Positions 52,485 to 60,701 of a stretch of 64,000 bases of DNA are shown in pieces. Under the pieces are notes generated by a model. That model saw only the letters and a list, made by a program, of their open reading frames with translations. It was not told where the DNA came from and ran no database searches. Where the stretch lies: the NCBI GenBank assembly GCA_035493475.1, contig DATJIF010000212.1:25529-89528 (forward strand), written 5' to 3'. Position 1 is the stretch's first letter. Each line of letters begins with the position of its first letter. The DNA is from Actinospica sp035493475. GTDB taxonomy: Bacteria; Actinomycetota; Actinomycetes; Streptomycetales; Catenulisporaceae. A program made the translations under genes and the position numbers.

Positions 52485-53213
52485 ATGAGCAAGGAAGCCG
52501 CGATCCGGATCGCGCCGGACGTGTGGCGGATTCCGGCGGCCCGCTTCGACTTCGTCAACATCTACGCGCTCGTCGACGAGGACGGCCAGGTCACGCTCGT
52601 CGACACCGGGTTCAAGAGCGGCCCGGCGAAGGCCGCGGCGGGGCTGGCGGCCATGGGCAAGTCGGTCGCGGACGTGACGCGGATCGTCCTCACGCACGCG
52701 CACGGGGACCACGCGGGCGGCGCGGCCAAACTCGCCGAGCAGTCGCAGGCAGCGGTCGCGATCAGCGCACTCGACGCGCCGTTCGCCCGCCTGGGCCAGG
52801 CGCCGCCGCGCGACGCCGCCACCTTCCTCGGACGGCGCGTGGGCGCGATGAGTAAGCCGGGGCGGGACTTCCCGGCCGTCGTCGTCGCCGAGGAGTTCAA
52901 CGACGGCGACCTGCTGCCGGTCGCCGGCGGCCTGCGCGTGCACCACACACCGGGCCACACCCCCGGCCACGTAGCCCTGCTGCACGAGAACTCCGGCACC
53001 CTGATCACCGGCGACTCGATCTGGAACGTGCGCAAGTTCAGCTTCGGCGTGAAGGCGTTCTGCACGGACATCAAGCTCAACCAGCAGACCGCGCACGCCC
53101 TCGGCGAACTCGACTACCAGGTCGCCGCCTTCACCCACGGCCCGCACGTCACCGACCAGGCCCGCGAGAAGGTCCGCGGCTTCCTCGCCGACGCGGCGAA
53201 GAAGAACACGTAG
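52485..53213 (+). CDS. Metallo-beta-lactamase fold hydrolase
   Basis: A 242-residue cytoplasmic MBL-fold protein. The metal-binding motif THAHGDHAGG is at about residues 71-80, with the further His in HTPGHTPGH (about 147-155), Asp in ITGDSIW and His in FTHGPHV near the C-terminus. This arrangement fits glyoxalase II/lactonase-like enzymes. Ribosome site GGAGGGAG precedes ATG 52485. Convergent with the methyltransferase gene, only six bases apart. Substrate unknown; a lactone is possible. Confidence 0.85.
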   Translation: MSKEAAIRIAPDVWRIPAARFDFVNIYALVDEDGQVTLVDTGFKSGPAKAAAGLAAMGKSVADVTRIVLTHAHGDHAGGAAKLAEQSQAAVAISALDAPFARLGQAPPRDAATFLGRRVGAMSKPGRDFPAVVVAEEFNDGDLLPVAGGLRVHHTPGHTPGHVALLHENSGTLITGDSIWNVRKFSFGVKAFCTDIKLNQQTAHALGELDYQVAAFTHGPHVTDQAREKVRGFLADAAKKNT

Positions 53214-53219
53214 GGAGTA

Positions 53220-54047
53220 TCAGGAGGCTGGGACCCGGGCCAGGACGCCGTACGTGCGCAGGATGGGGGCGGACTCGCTGTCGGGCTCGGGATGCCAGTC
53301 GTTGACGGTGACGAGGCCGGGGGGCTGGATCTCGAGGTGGCCGAGCCAGGAGGCGATCTGCTCGGGCTCGCGGTTGATGAACGGGACGCTCGTCGAACGC
53401 TGGTAGTCGGCGAGCATCTCGTCCTGCTCGCCGGGGTGGCGCAGGTCGGGGGCGGCGTGCGAGAGGGCGAGGTAGCCGCCGGGCGCGAGGACGCCGGTGT
53501 ATCCGGCCACGATGTCCCCGGGGCGGTCCTCGTCCGGGATGAAGTGCAGCACGGCGTTCATCAGCACGGCGACCGGCCTGCTGAAGTCCAGCGTGGCGCG
53601 GGTCAGCGGGTGGTCCAGCACGGCCTCGGGACGGCGCAGGTCGGCGAGGATGGCGACGGTGCCGGGGACGTCGGCGAGCAGGTGGCGGGCGTGCGCGATG
53701 GCCACCTGGTCGATGTCGACGTAGACGACCTTCGCGTCCGGGTTCGCCTCGAGCGCCACCTCGTGCACGTTGCCGACGGTCGGCACGCCGGAGCCGAGGT
53801 CGAGGAACTGGTCCACGCCGAGGGGCCCGGCCAGCTGCCGCACGACGCGGCCGAGGAACGCTCGGTTGGCCCGGATCGCGGCGGCGAGCGTCGGCATCGC
53901 GGCCGCGGCGCGCCGGCCGACCTCCCGGTCGGCCTCGAAGTTCTGGCTGCCGCCGAGCCAGAAGTCGTAGATCCGGGCCGGGCTGGGCTTCTCCGGGTCT
54001 ACCTCGGGCAGGGACAGGGCGAGTTCTGCCGCCTCGATCGAATCCAC
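53220..54047 (-). CDS. SAM-dependent methyltransferase, DUF574 family
   Basis: A 275-residue protein of the actinobacterial S-adenosyl methyltransferase family PF04672. Hallmarks: PARIYDFWLGGSQNFEADRE (about residues 23-42), DQFLDLGSGVPTVGNVHEVA (SAM site), VVYVDIDQVAIAHARHLLAD and AVLMNAVLHFIPDEDRPGDI. GTG 54047 is chosen because TATCGT ends 7 bases upstream, which fits a leaderless transcript; GTG 54056 is an alternative. Targets in this abundant family are unknown. Divergent from the one-TM protein gene. Confidence 0.85.
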   Translation of the reverse strand: MDSIEAAELALSLPEVDPEKPSPARIYDFWLGGSQNFEADREVGRRAAAAMPTLAAAIRANRAFLGRVVRQLAGPLGVDQFLDLGSGVPTVGNVHEVALEANPDAKVVYVDIDQVAIAHARHLLADVPGTVAILADLRRPEAVLDHPLTRATLDFSRPVAVLMNAVLHFIPDEDRPGDIVAGYTGVLAPGGYLALSHAAPDLRHPGEQDEMLADYQRSTSVPFINREPEQIASWLGHLEIQPPGLVTVNDWHPEPDSESAPILRTYGVLARVPAS

Positions 54048-54054
54048 ACCCCGC

Positions 54055-54097
54055 ACGATACAACCAGTTGCGAAGGATCCGGCGCAGGCCCTAGGTT
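54055..54097. promoter_or_regulatory. Divergent leaderless promoters
   Basis: Minus strand: TATCGT (54060-54055) ends 7 bases before GTG 54047. Plus strand: TTGCGA (54068-54073), 18 bases, TAGGTT (54092-54097) and GTG 54104 after 6 bases. Both hexamers match TANNNT, and neither gene has a ribosome site upstream of its start. Confidence 0.55.
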
Positions 54098-54103
54098 CTG
54101 CGC

Positions 54104-55063
54104 GTGACGGAGAGTGGGGGGCGCCCGGCGCCCGGACGGCCCGAGCCCGACGAGGACTTCGAGGCCCAGTTCGCCCGGCTGGTCAAGGACGTCGAGGAGG
54201 GCCGCAAGGCCGCGGCCGAGGAGCCGTCGGCCCGGGCCAGGATGCTCGCGGCGAAGTGGCGGGACCAGCCGCCGCCGAGCACGCCGTGGCGCGGCGACGT
54301 GCCCACGTTCGGCGACGCGACGGCGGAGCAGCAGCGGACGGAGCGTGCGCGGGGCCGGGGCGCGCGGCGGGTGTGGCCGCGGAACCTGGCGATAGCGGTG
54401 ATCATCGGCGCGCTCACGGTCGGTGTCGTGCAGACGATGCGGGAGCGCAAGCCGCAGGCCGCGGGGACGGCGACCCCCACGGCGGCGGCCACGGGAGCGG
54501 CGAGCGCGGCCGCGAGCCCAGCCACGTCCTCGGCTGCCTCAGCCGCCGCGTCCTCAGCCGCCGTCGCCCAGATACCCGTGTCCGAGCTGTTCCCGGATAC
54601 GGTGCACGGGTCGAACGGGACCGTCTACACGCTGGTCACGGCCGGTGCGCTGAACAGCTGCGTGAACTCGGACATGGTCGCGCCGACGCTGGCCGGGCTG
54701 TTCGCGCAGAGCAACGGCTGCGTCGGCGGCGAGGGCGCGTTGTACAAGGACGCGGCGAAGGACCAGTTCAACATGACGGTCTTCACGCTGAAGGACCCGA
54801 CCGACGTGATCAGCATCGTGAGCGACCTCGCGATGGACCCGACCGACTTCGAGGTCGGCGCGCTCCGGCCGCCGCCGAACTCGGGGCTCACGACACTGTC
54901 GGCGACGAGCGGGATCATCCAGCAGTTCGCGGGCTCGGGGCACTATCTCGGCGTCTTCATGGCGCAGTGGTCTGACGGCCGGGTCGCCGACTACGGCAGC
55001 CTGCAGAAGCTGCTGAATCCCTTGCAGGACACAGTCTCCGCAACTATGAACCGGACGCACTGA
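54104..55063 (+). CDS. One-TM exported protein of unknown function, next to the EACC1 module
   Basis: A 319-residue protein. Residues 1-91 are charged and cytoplasmic (EDFEAQFARLVKDVEEGRKA), residues 92-112 form a single transmembrane helix (PRNLAIAVIIGALTVGVVQT), then an Ala/Ser/Thr/Pro-rich linker (about 115-155) and an extracytoplasmic domain (about 156-319) with two cysteines (186 and 206), likely a disulfide. I do not recognise the domain. The GTG start has TAGGTT 6 bases upstream (leaderless). It lies 61 bases upstream of the EACC1 gene in the same direction; membership of the module is likely but unproven. Confidence 0.7.
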   Translation: MTESGGRPAPGRPEPDEDFEAQFARLVKDVEEGRKAAAEEPSARARMLAAKWRDQPPPSTPWRGDVPTFGDATAEQQRTERARGRGARRVWPRNLAIAVIIGALTVGVVQTMRERKPQAAGTATPTAAATGAASAAASPATSSAASAAASSAAVAQIPVSELFPDTVHGSNGTVYTLVTAGALNSCVNSDMVAPTLAGLFAQSNGCVGGEGALYKDAAKDQFNMTVFTLKDPTDVISIVSDLAMDPTDFEVGALRPPPNSGLTTLSATSGIIQQFAGSGHYLGVFMAQWSDGRVADYGSLQKLLNPLQDTVSATMNRTH

Positions 55064-55124
55064 ATCAGGCCTATCATGCACCGTAGAGCGCGGGTTGGGG
55101 CGCCCTTCTGAGAGGTGTGTCGCG

Positions 55125-55565
55125 GTGGTGGGTAACGACGTCAGCATTTCCGTCGAGGCCGTGGACGGGGACGGTGCCGTGGACACGGTCGAGAATCTCG
55201 ACGCGTGGCTGCGCGGTGAACCCGAGTTCTCCGGGCGGGTACGGCTCGAGCATGCCGCGCCGCGCCCCGGGGAGATGGGCTCGATCACCGACGCGCTGAT
55301 CGTGGCGGTCGGCGCGCACGGTGCATTGACGGCGTTGGCGGGTTCGCTGCGTTCCTGGTTCGCGCAGCCGCGGCGGTCGGACGTGCGCATCAAGATCACG
55401 GCGGCGGACGGCTCGTCGCTGGAGCTGGACGCCGAGCGCGTGCGCAATCCCGAGCTCGAGGCCCTGCTCGCCCGCTCGCTCGACGCCCGTGCTGCCGGAG
55501 CCCGAACGCCCGAGGCGCGCACCGCACTGCCCGAGTCCGTCGGCGGTGGTGAGCACACGCCGTGA
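55125..55565 (+). CDS. Effector-associated constant component 1 (EACC1) protein
   Basis: A 146-residue protein. The pattern VENLDAWLRGEPEFSGRVRL, PRPGEMGSITDALIVAVGAH, ALAGSLRSWFAQPRRSDVRI and KITAADGSSLELDAERV matches EACC1, a component described from computational work on conflict systems in multicellular bacteria, where it is encoded next to diverse effectors. A hydrophobic segment at about 63-85 may be membrane-inserting. GTG 55125 has AGAGG upstream; it overlaps the caspase gene by four bases (GTGA, 55562-55565), indicating obligate co-expression. Confidence 0.82.
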   Translation: MVGNDVSISVEAVDGDGAVDTVENLDAWLRGEPEFSGRVRLEHAAPRPGEMGSITDALIVAVGAHGALTALAGSLRSWFAQPRRSDVRIKITAADGSSLELDAERVRNPELEALLARSLDARAAGARTPEARTALPESVGGGEHTP

Positions 55566-56911
55566 AGCTGCCGGACGGTGGTGCGTCGCGCTGCGTCCTG
55601 ATCGGCACGAGTCAGTACTCGGATGAGCGGATTCCGCCGCTGCCCGAGGTGGCCGCGACCGTCCAGGCGCTCCAGGCCATGCTCACCGACGAGGACTACG
55701 GCATCATCCCCGCGAAGAACTGCGCCGTGCTGGAGGATGAGGGCGACCTGCGCCGCGTGGGCAGCGTGCTGCGGACGGCGGCCCGGGACGCGCAGGATCT
55801 GCTGCTGATCTACTTCGCCGGCCACGGTCTGGTCAGCGGCACCCGGCACGATCTGTACCTCGCGCTGCGGGACAGCGAGCTGACCGACCCCGAGTTCAGC
55901 GCGCTGGAGTACGACAAGCTGCGCGCGGCGGTGCTGAACAGTCCGGCCAGGACCAAGGTGATCATCCTCGACTGCTGCTTCGCCGGTCGCGCGATCAGCC
56001 GCTCGATGGCCGACACAGAGGCGGTGTTCTCGCAGCAGACCGAGGTCGGCGGGACGTACGTGCTCACCGCCGCGCCGCGCGACAAGGTGGCGCTGATCCT
56101 GCCCGACGAGCCGTACACGGCGTTCACCGGCCGCCTGCTGCAACTGCTGTCCGACGGCGTCCCCGAGGCCTCCGAACTGCTGTCGATCGATGACCTCTAC
56201 CGTCAGCTCTACCGGGTCATGAAGGCCGAGGGACTGCCGCTGCCGCAGAAGCACGGCACCCTGAACGCCGACGAACTCGCCCTCTCCCGCAACCGCGCGT
56301 ACGCCGCCGTGGCCGGGCCCAAGCTGCGCGAACGCAGCGAGACCGCGTGGACCAACGCATGCGGCGGCCTGACCCCGTGGGCCGACGCGCTCACCGAGTT
56401 GCGCGACGTGCACACCCGGCAGGAACGCATCCTCGGCGCCGAGCATCTCGACACCATGCACACGCTCTGCCTCATCGGACTCTGCGAAAGCGCAGCCGGC
56501 GACGCGGATCAGGGGACGAATACCCTCGACGGCCTGCTGCGGACACAGATGCGCCTGTTCGGGCCCGATGATCCCGAAACGCTGTCCACGCGCCAGTGTC
56601 TCGCGGCCGCTCTCGGCGAAAAGGGCGAGCACGGCGCGGCAGTCGACATGCTCAGAGTCCTGCTGCCGGACCGCCGCCGCGTACTCGGCCCGGACGACGC
56701 ACTGGTACTCCGCACGGCGCACCTGCTGGCCCGCAACCTGGTCGCCCTCGGCGAGTTCACCGAGGCGGAAGCCCTGCTCCGCGAAGTCGTCACGGCCCGC
56801 GAGCGGCTCTTCGGCGCGGACGACCCGCACACGCAACGTGCCGCGCGCGACCTCCAGGTGCTGACCGATTCGGGACTGCCGAACCTGCCGAACCAGACGC
56901 GAACGGGGTGA
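55562..56911 (+). CDS. EACC1-associated caspase-fold peptidase with C-terminal TPR region
   Basis: A 449-residue protein. Residues about 8-235 are a caspase (C14) domain: catalytic His88 in IYFAGHGL and catalytic Cys139 in ILDCCFAGR, with the N-terminal strand SRCVLIGTSQYSDERI. Residues about 260-440 form helical TPR-like repeats (LTELRDVHTRQERILGAEHL, TLCLIGLCESAAGDADQGTN, LLARNLVALGEFTEAEALLR), as in bacterial sensor proteins. It is expected to be a zymogen-like death or defence protease activated through the TPR part. Downstream, a pseudo-ClpC starts 10 bases later, likely in the same transcript. No target is evident. Confidence 0.85.
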   Translation: MKLPDGGASRCVLIGTSQYSDERIPPLPEVAATVQALQAMLTDEDYGIIPAKNCAVLEDEGDLRRVGSVLRTAARDAQDLLLIYFAGHGLVSGTRHDLYLALRDSELTDPEFSALEYDKLRAAVLNSPARTKVIILDCCFAGRAISRSMADTEAVFSQQTEVGGTYVLTAAPRDKVALILPDEPYTAFTGRLLQLLSDGVPEASELLSIDDLYRQLYRVMKAEGLPLPQKHGTLNADELALSRNRAYAAVAGPKLRERSETAWTNACGGLTPWADALTELRDVHTRQERILGAEHLDTMHTLCLIGLCESAAGDADQGTNTLDGLLRTQMRLFGPDDPETLSTRQCLAAALGEKGEHGAAVDMLRVLLPDRRRVLGPDDALVLRTAHLLARNLVALGEFTEAEALLREVVTARERLFGADDPHTQRAARDLQVLTDSGLPNLPNQTRTG

Positions 56912-56921
56912 CGCGGAGACC

Positions 56922-58538
56922 ATGTTCGAGAGGTTCACGGATCGCGCGAGGCGGATCGTCGTCCAGGCTCAGGAAGAGGCCAGGAGGCTCAACCACAACT
57001 ACATCGGCACCGAGCACATCCTGCTCGGCATCATCGACGACGGCGAAGGCGTCGCCGCCAAGGTACTCGAATCGCTGGGCATATCTCGCGCGGAGCTCAA
57101 GCAACAGGTCGAGGAGATCATCGGCCGGGGTGCGGAACCGGTGGCTCCCGAAGGCCACCTGCCGTTCACGCCCCGCGCCAAGAAGCTGCTGGAGCTCTCC
57201 CTGCGTGAGGCGCTGCAGCTCAGCCACAACTACATCGGCACCGAGCACATCCTGCTCGGCGCGATCCGTGAGGGCGAGGGGGTCGCCGCGCAGATCCTGG
57301 TGAGCAATGGCGTCGACCTCAACCGCGCGCGTCAACAGGTCATCCAGCTGCTCTCGGTGTATCAGAACACTTCCGCCGAGACCCAGCCCGCAGCCCCCGC
57401 CCCGGAACCGACGCAGCCCGCAACCTCCGTCCGGGAGCCCTCGCCGGTGCTCGACCAGTACGACCGCAACCTCACCGTGGCCGCCAGCCTGGGCAAGCTC
57501 GACCCCGTCGTCGGGCGCGCGAAGGAGATTCAGCGGATCATCCAGGTGCTCTCCCGGCGCGCAAGAAACTGTCCCGTCCTGATCGGCGAACCCGGAGTCG
57601 GCGCGACGGCGATCGTCGCAGGCCTGGCCTTCGCGATCGTCAACCAGACCGTGCCGACGCCGTTGCAGAGCCGCCAGCTGTACATGCTGGATCTCGGTGC
57701 GCTGCTCGCCGGCACGGACGGGCGTGCTGATGGACGCGCCGAGGTCGAGTCGCGGCTGAACGCTATCTTCGCGGAGGCGCGCGAGGCCGAGGACGTCATC
57801 CTGGTCTTCGACGAACTGCGCGCCACCACCGGCTACATCCTCACGGCGATCCTGAACCAGCCGGACCTGCGGGTGATCGTGACCGCGACGCCGAGGGACT
57901 TCAGCGAGTATCTGGCGGCGAACGCGGCGGCGGGACGCAGTCTCCAGACGATCAACGTCGCCGAGCCGTCGGTCGACGACGCCGTGGAGATGCTCAAGGG
58001 CGTACGCGACAAGTACGAGGCCTACCACCGCGCGGTCATCCTGGACGGCGCGCTGCTCGCCGCGGCCATGATGGCGCGGGAACGCATCACCGATCGCGCG
58101 CTGCCCGGTAGCGCCGTCGCGCTGCTCGACGAGGCGGGCGCGCGCCTGCACACCAAGCGGATGGCGGCCCCGCCGCGGCTGCGCGAACTCGACGAGAAGA
58201 TCGCGGACGTCCGCAGGGCCAAGGAAGCCGAGATCGACGCGCAGGACTTCGAGAAGGCCGCGAACCTCCGCGACGAGGAGAAGCGGCTGCTCGCGGAGAA
58301 GTCCAGGACGCAGAAGGATTGGGAGGACAGCCGGGACACCCTCGCCCAACTGGACGAAGAGGACGTCGTGCAGGCCTGCGCCGATCTCGCCCCGCTGCCG
58401 CTGCCGCCGACCGAGCCCGAGCGGGAGCCGCAGCCCGCGGAGACTCCCCGCCACCAGAACAGACCGCCGGCGACGCTCACGCCCGAGGTCGTGGCCGTGC
58501 TGGTCACCACCGACGCGGAGTTCTGGGGAATGATCTGA
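56922..58538 (+). CDS. ClpC-like protein with degenerate Walker A and no second AAA domain
   Basis: A 538-residue protein. Two Clp_N repeats (about 1-70 and 80-145; HNYIGTEHILLG occurs in both and is encoded by identical 37-base stretches at 56993-57029 and 57224-57260), a linker, then a first AAA module (about 175-400). Walker A reads GEPGVGATAI with Ala228 in place of the ATP-binding Lys; Walker B keeps Asp287-Glu288 (VILVFDELR). A UVR-like coiled coil (about 405-455) follows, but the second AAA domain and ClpP loop are absent; the tail is Pro/Glu-rich. It should bind substrates but not hydrolyse ATP normally. It starts 10 bases after the caspase gene with GCGGAG. Confidence 0.82.
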   Translation: MFERFTDRARRIVVQAQEEARRLNHNYIGTEHILLGIIDDGEGVAAKVLESLGISRAELKQQVEEIIGRGAEPVAPEGHLPFTPRAKKLLELSLREALQLSHNYIGTEHILLGAIREGEGVAAQILVSNGVDLNRARQQVIQLLSVYQNTSAETQPAAPAPEPTQPATSVREPSPVLDQYDRNLTVAASLGKLDPVVGRAKEIQRIIQVLSRRARNCPVLIGEPGVGATAIVAGLAFAIVNQTVPTPLQSRQLYMLDLGALLAGTDGRADGRAEVESRLNAIFAEAREAEDVILVFDELRATTGYILTAILNQPDLRVIVTATPRDFSEYLAANAAAGRSLQTINVAEPSVDDAVEMLKGVRDKYEAYHRAVILDGALLAAAMMARERITDRALPGSAVALLDEAGARLHTKRMAAPPRLRELDEKIADVRRAKEAEIDAQDFEKAANLRDEEKRLLAEKSRTQKDWEDSRDTLAQLDEEDVVQACADLAPLPLPPTEPEREPQPAETPRHQNRPPATLTPEVVAVLVTTDAEFWGMI

Positions 58539-58552
58539 CGGTCGTCGCCCGC

Positions 58553-58599
58553 CGTCCACCGCGCACCGCTCAAACCCGCGTACCGCCGTTCGGTGGACG
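58553..58599 (+). terminator. Inverted repeat after the pseudo-ClpC gene
   Basis: CGTCCACCG (58553-58561) and CGGTGGACG (58591-58599) form a perfect 9-base stem with a 29-base loop, 14 bases after the stop codon. No T-run follows, so it may be a Rho-dependent end or a processing site of the caspase operon. Confidence 0.4.
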
Positions 58600-58758
58600 C
58601 TCTGACCAATCCAGCGGCCCGCTCGGACGCCTAGCGCACCCGATGCCGGAATAATCGGACGGGGCGCGGCGGATTGATCAGATGGTGGAAGTCGCGCTCC
58701 GGCAGGACGGACGTGGCTCGCACCGTTCTGCATCGCACGATCTTGACGACGGGTACCA

Positions 58759-58790
58759 GATGAACGCGCTAGGTAGCGGATGAACGCGCT
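58759..58790 (+). repeat. Duplicated start-codon segment / 7-codon upstream ORF
   Basis: GATGAACGCGCT occurs at 58759-58770 and 58779-58790. The first copy opens a seven-codon frame (MNALGSG) that ends in TGA overlapping the ATG of the transporter (ATGA at 58780-58783). It repeats the transporter's first four residues. Confidence 0.5.
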
Positions 58791-59682
58791 CTCGGTGGTG
58801 ACGGCGCTGCTCTCGGCGCTGTCCAACGCCGCGTCGCTGGTGCTGCAGCGCCGCGCCTCAGTCGACCTGGCGCCGGTGCCCGGGCGTGGGCTGCGCGCCG
58901 TCATCACGCGTCTGGCCCAACCGTTGCGCCGGGTGACGTGGTGGGGCGGCGCGATGGCGACGCTGCTGTCGGCCGCGTTCCAGGTCATCGCGCTGGACAG
59001 CGGCCAACTCTCGGTCGTGCAGCCGCTGCTCGCCTCGGAACTGCTGTTCGCGCTGCTGCTCGGGGCGCTGGTGTTCCACCGCAGGCCGAGCGCGGCGCTG
59101 TGGCGGTCGTTCGTGATGCTCGCCGGGGGCCTGGCCGTCTTCCTGATCGCGGCCTCGCCGTCCGGGGGCGGCGACACGGCGCCGGGCGTGCGCTGGCTGG
59201 CCGTCGGGGTCACGCTCACGGCGCTGGTCGCGCTGCTGGTACTGCTCGCGCTGCGGATCCGCGGCACGGTGCGCGCCGCGATCCTGGGCGCCGCGACCGC
59301 CGTCTGCTTCTCGACCACCGCCGCGCTGATCAAGGAGGTCACGCGGCGTTTCCCGGACGGCGCGGTGGCAGTGCTGACCACGTGGCACACGTACGCCGCC
59401 GCGTTCGTCGGCGTGCTCAGCGTGCTGCTGTTGCAGTGGACGCTGCGGGCCGGGAGCCTGGCCGGATCGCAGCCCGCACTGACACTCGGAGACGCGATGC
59501 TCAGCGTGGCGCTCGGCGTGTTCCTCTTCGGCGAGACCATCAATCTGGGCTGGCACATCGTGATCGAGCTCGCCGGAATCGGCCTAATGGGCCTCGGCGT
59601 GCTCGGACTCGCCGAGGCACACGTCACCGCGTACGACACCGCGGACACCCCGGAACCGGAGCCGAGCCCGAGCCGCCGCTGA
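58780..59682 (+). CDS. DMT-superfamily transporter (EamA/NIPA-like)
   Basis: A 300-residue integral membrane protein with about nine to ten hydrophobic helices, for example ALSVVTALLSALSNAASLVL, ATLLSAAFQVIALDSGQLSV, FVMLAGGLAVFLIAA and LAGIGLMGLGVLGLAEA. The early QRRA and repeated VQPLLASELLFALLLGALVF segments match the actinobacterial DMT (drug/metabolite or Mg-type) transporter group. Cytoplasmic C-terminus is acidic and short. Substrate unknown. ATG 58780 overlaps the stop of a small upstream ORF; no classical ribosome site is visible, so coupling to that ORF may matter. Confidence 0.8.
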   Translation: MNALSVVTALLSALSNAASLVLQRRASVDLAPVPGRGLRAVITRLAQPLRRVTWWGGAMATLLSAAFQVIALDSGQLSVVQPLLASELLFALLLGALVFHRRPSAALWRSFVMLAGGLAVFLIAASPSGGGDTAPGVRWLAVGVTLTALVALLVLLALRIRGTVRAAILGAATAVCFSTTAALIKEVTRRFPDGAVAVLTTWHTYAAAFVGVLSVLLLQWTLRAGSLAGSQPALTLGDAMLSVALGVFLFGETINLGWHIVIELAGIGLMGLGVLGLAEAHVTAYDTADTPEPEPSPSRR

Positions 59683-59808
59683 GGGCCGTTCCCTCCGCTC
59701 TCTCCGCTGACGGCCCGGGCGCCGCCACCGCCGTCCACAATCGCGATCTTTACGCGCCCGTCACAGACGGTGTCCGATCATGCAACGTCGTGCATCCACT
59801 CTGGGAGC

Positions 59809-60663
59809 ATGACGTCACGCAACCCGATCCGGCACCACCGGCACCTGGTGGAACTCGCCTCCCTGCTCGCGACGGCCGGGCTGGCCGACGCCTTCGCCGA
59901 CGTGTTCGGCCTCAAGCAGCACGGTTCGGCCGCGCTCATCGGCATCGGCATCGCACTGCTCGTCGGCACCGTCGGCCACCACATCTGGCTCCGCCGCACG
60001 GACCACGCCCCGCCCAGCACCGCGACGAAGACGGCTGCGACGGCGACGTCGGCTACGGCAGCAACCTCGTCCGGCCCGATTCCCACCCTCGCATCGACGT
60101 ACGACGGCGCCTCCACCGGCGTGTTCTGGAAGCTGCGCACCGAGATCGACAACACCCCGGGTCGCCTCGCGATCCTGGCCGGAGCGCTCGCCGCCGCCGG
60201 AGCGAACATCCACGCCCTCGGCGTGCACCCGGCGGCCACCGGCGTGATCGACGAATTCCTCATCGAGGCGTCCGAGGACTCCTCCGCCGAACGGATCTGC
60301 GCCGCGGTCAACGCCGTCGGCGGACGCCACACCCACGCCGTGCGCGCCGACGTGCTCGCGCTGCTCGACGGCCCGACGCACGCGCTGGAACTCGCCGGAC
60401 GCCTCGTGCACGACCCCGACGCCCTCGCCGACGTGCTGACCGACCTCCTCAACGCCGACAGCGTGACCCGGGTCGTGGGTACGGCCGATGCCGCCGACCC
60501 CGACGCACCCGGCGCCTGGATCGACGGCACGACCCTGCTGCTGCGGAACGGCGACGGCAGCACGCTCACCGCCGTACGGTCCGGTATGCCGTTCACCGCC
60601 ACGGAACTCTCCCGAGCCCGCGCGCTCCTCTCCTGCACCGTCCAGTCGTACACATCCCGCTGA
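59809..60663 (+). CDS. Membrane-anchored ACT-domain protein
   Basis: A 284-residue protein. Residues about 12-65 contain one or two hydrophobic helices (LVELASLLATAGLADAFADV, AALIGIGIALLVGTVGHHIW). After an Ala/Thr linker, residues about 105-185 form an ACT domain (LRTEIDNTPGRLAILAGALA, ANIHALGVHPAATG). ACT domains bind amino acids. The remainder (to SCTVQSYTSR) is a second mixed domain resembling a distant ACT. ATG 59809 is preferred; an in-frame GTG at 59770 lies in a region with an ATGCA/TGCAT inverted repeat (59780-59795). Ligand and partner unknown. Confidence 0.72.
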   Translation: MTSRNPIRHHRHLVELASLLATAGLADAFADVFGLKQHGSAALIGIGIALLVGTVGHHIWLRRTDHAPPSTATKTAATATSATAATSSGPIPTLASTYDGASTGVFWKLRTEIDNTPGRLAILAGALAAAGANIHALGVHPAATGVIDEFLIEASEDSSAERICAAVNAVGGRHTHAVRADVLALLDGPTHALELAGRLVHDPDALADVLTDLLNADSVTRVVGTADAADPDAPGAWIDGTTLLLRNGDGSTLTAVRSGMPFTATELSRARALLSCTVQSYTSR

Positions 60664-60701
60664 CGCCGCCTACGCCGCTATCTCACGCTGACGCCGCCTA
60701 C
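60658..60701. repeat. 16-base direct repeat across two convergent stop codons
   Basis: CGCTGACGCCGCCTAC occurs at 60658-60673 and 60686-60701, 28 bases apart. The first copy contains the ACT-gene stop (60661-60663) and the second contains the stop of the beta-helix gene (60698-60700). A small local duplication. Confidence 0.7.

Noticed and set aside
56993..57260. Exact 37-base direct repeat
   Set aside because: It is explained by the two Clp_N repeats of the ClpC-like protein, whose conserved motif is encoded identically.
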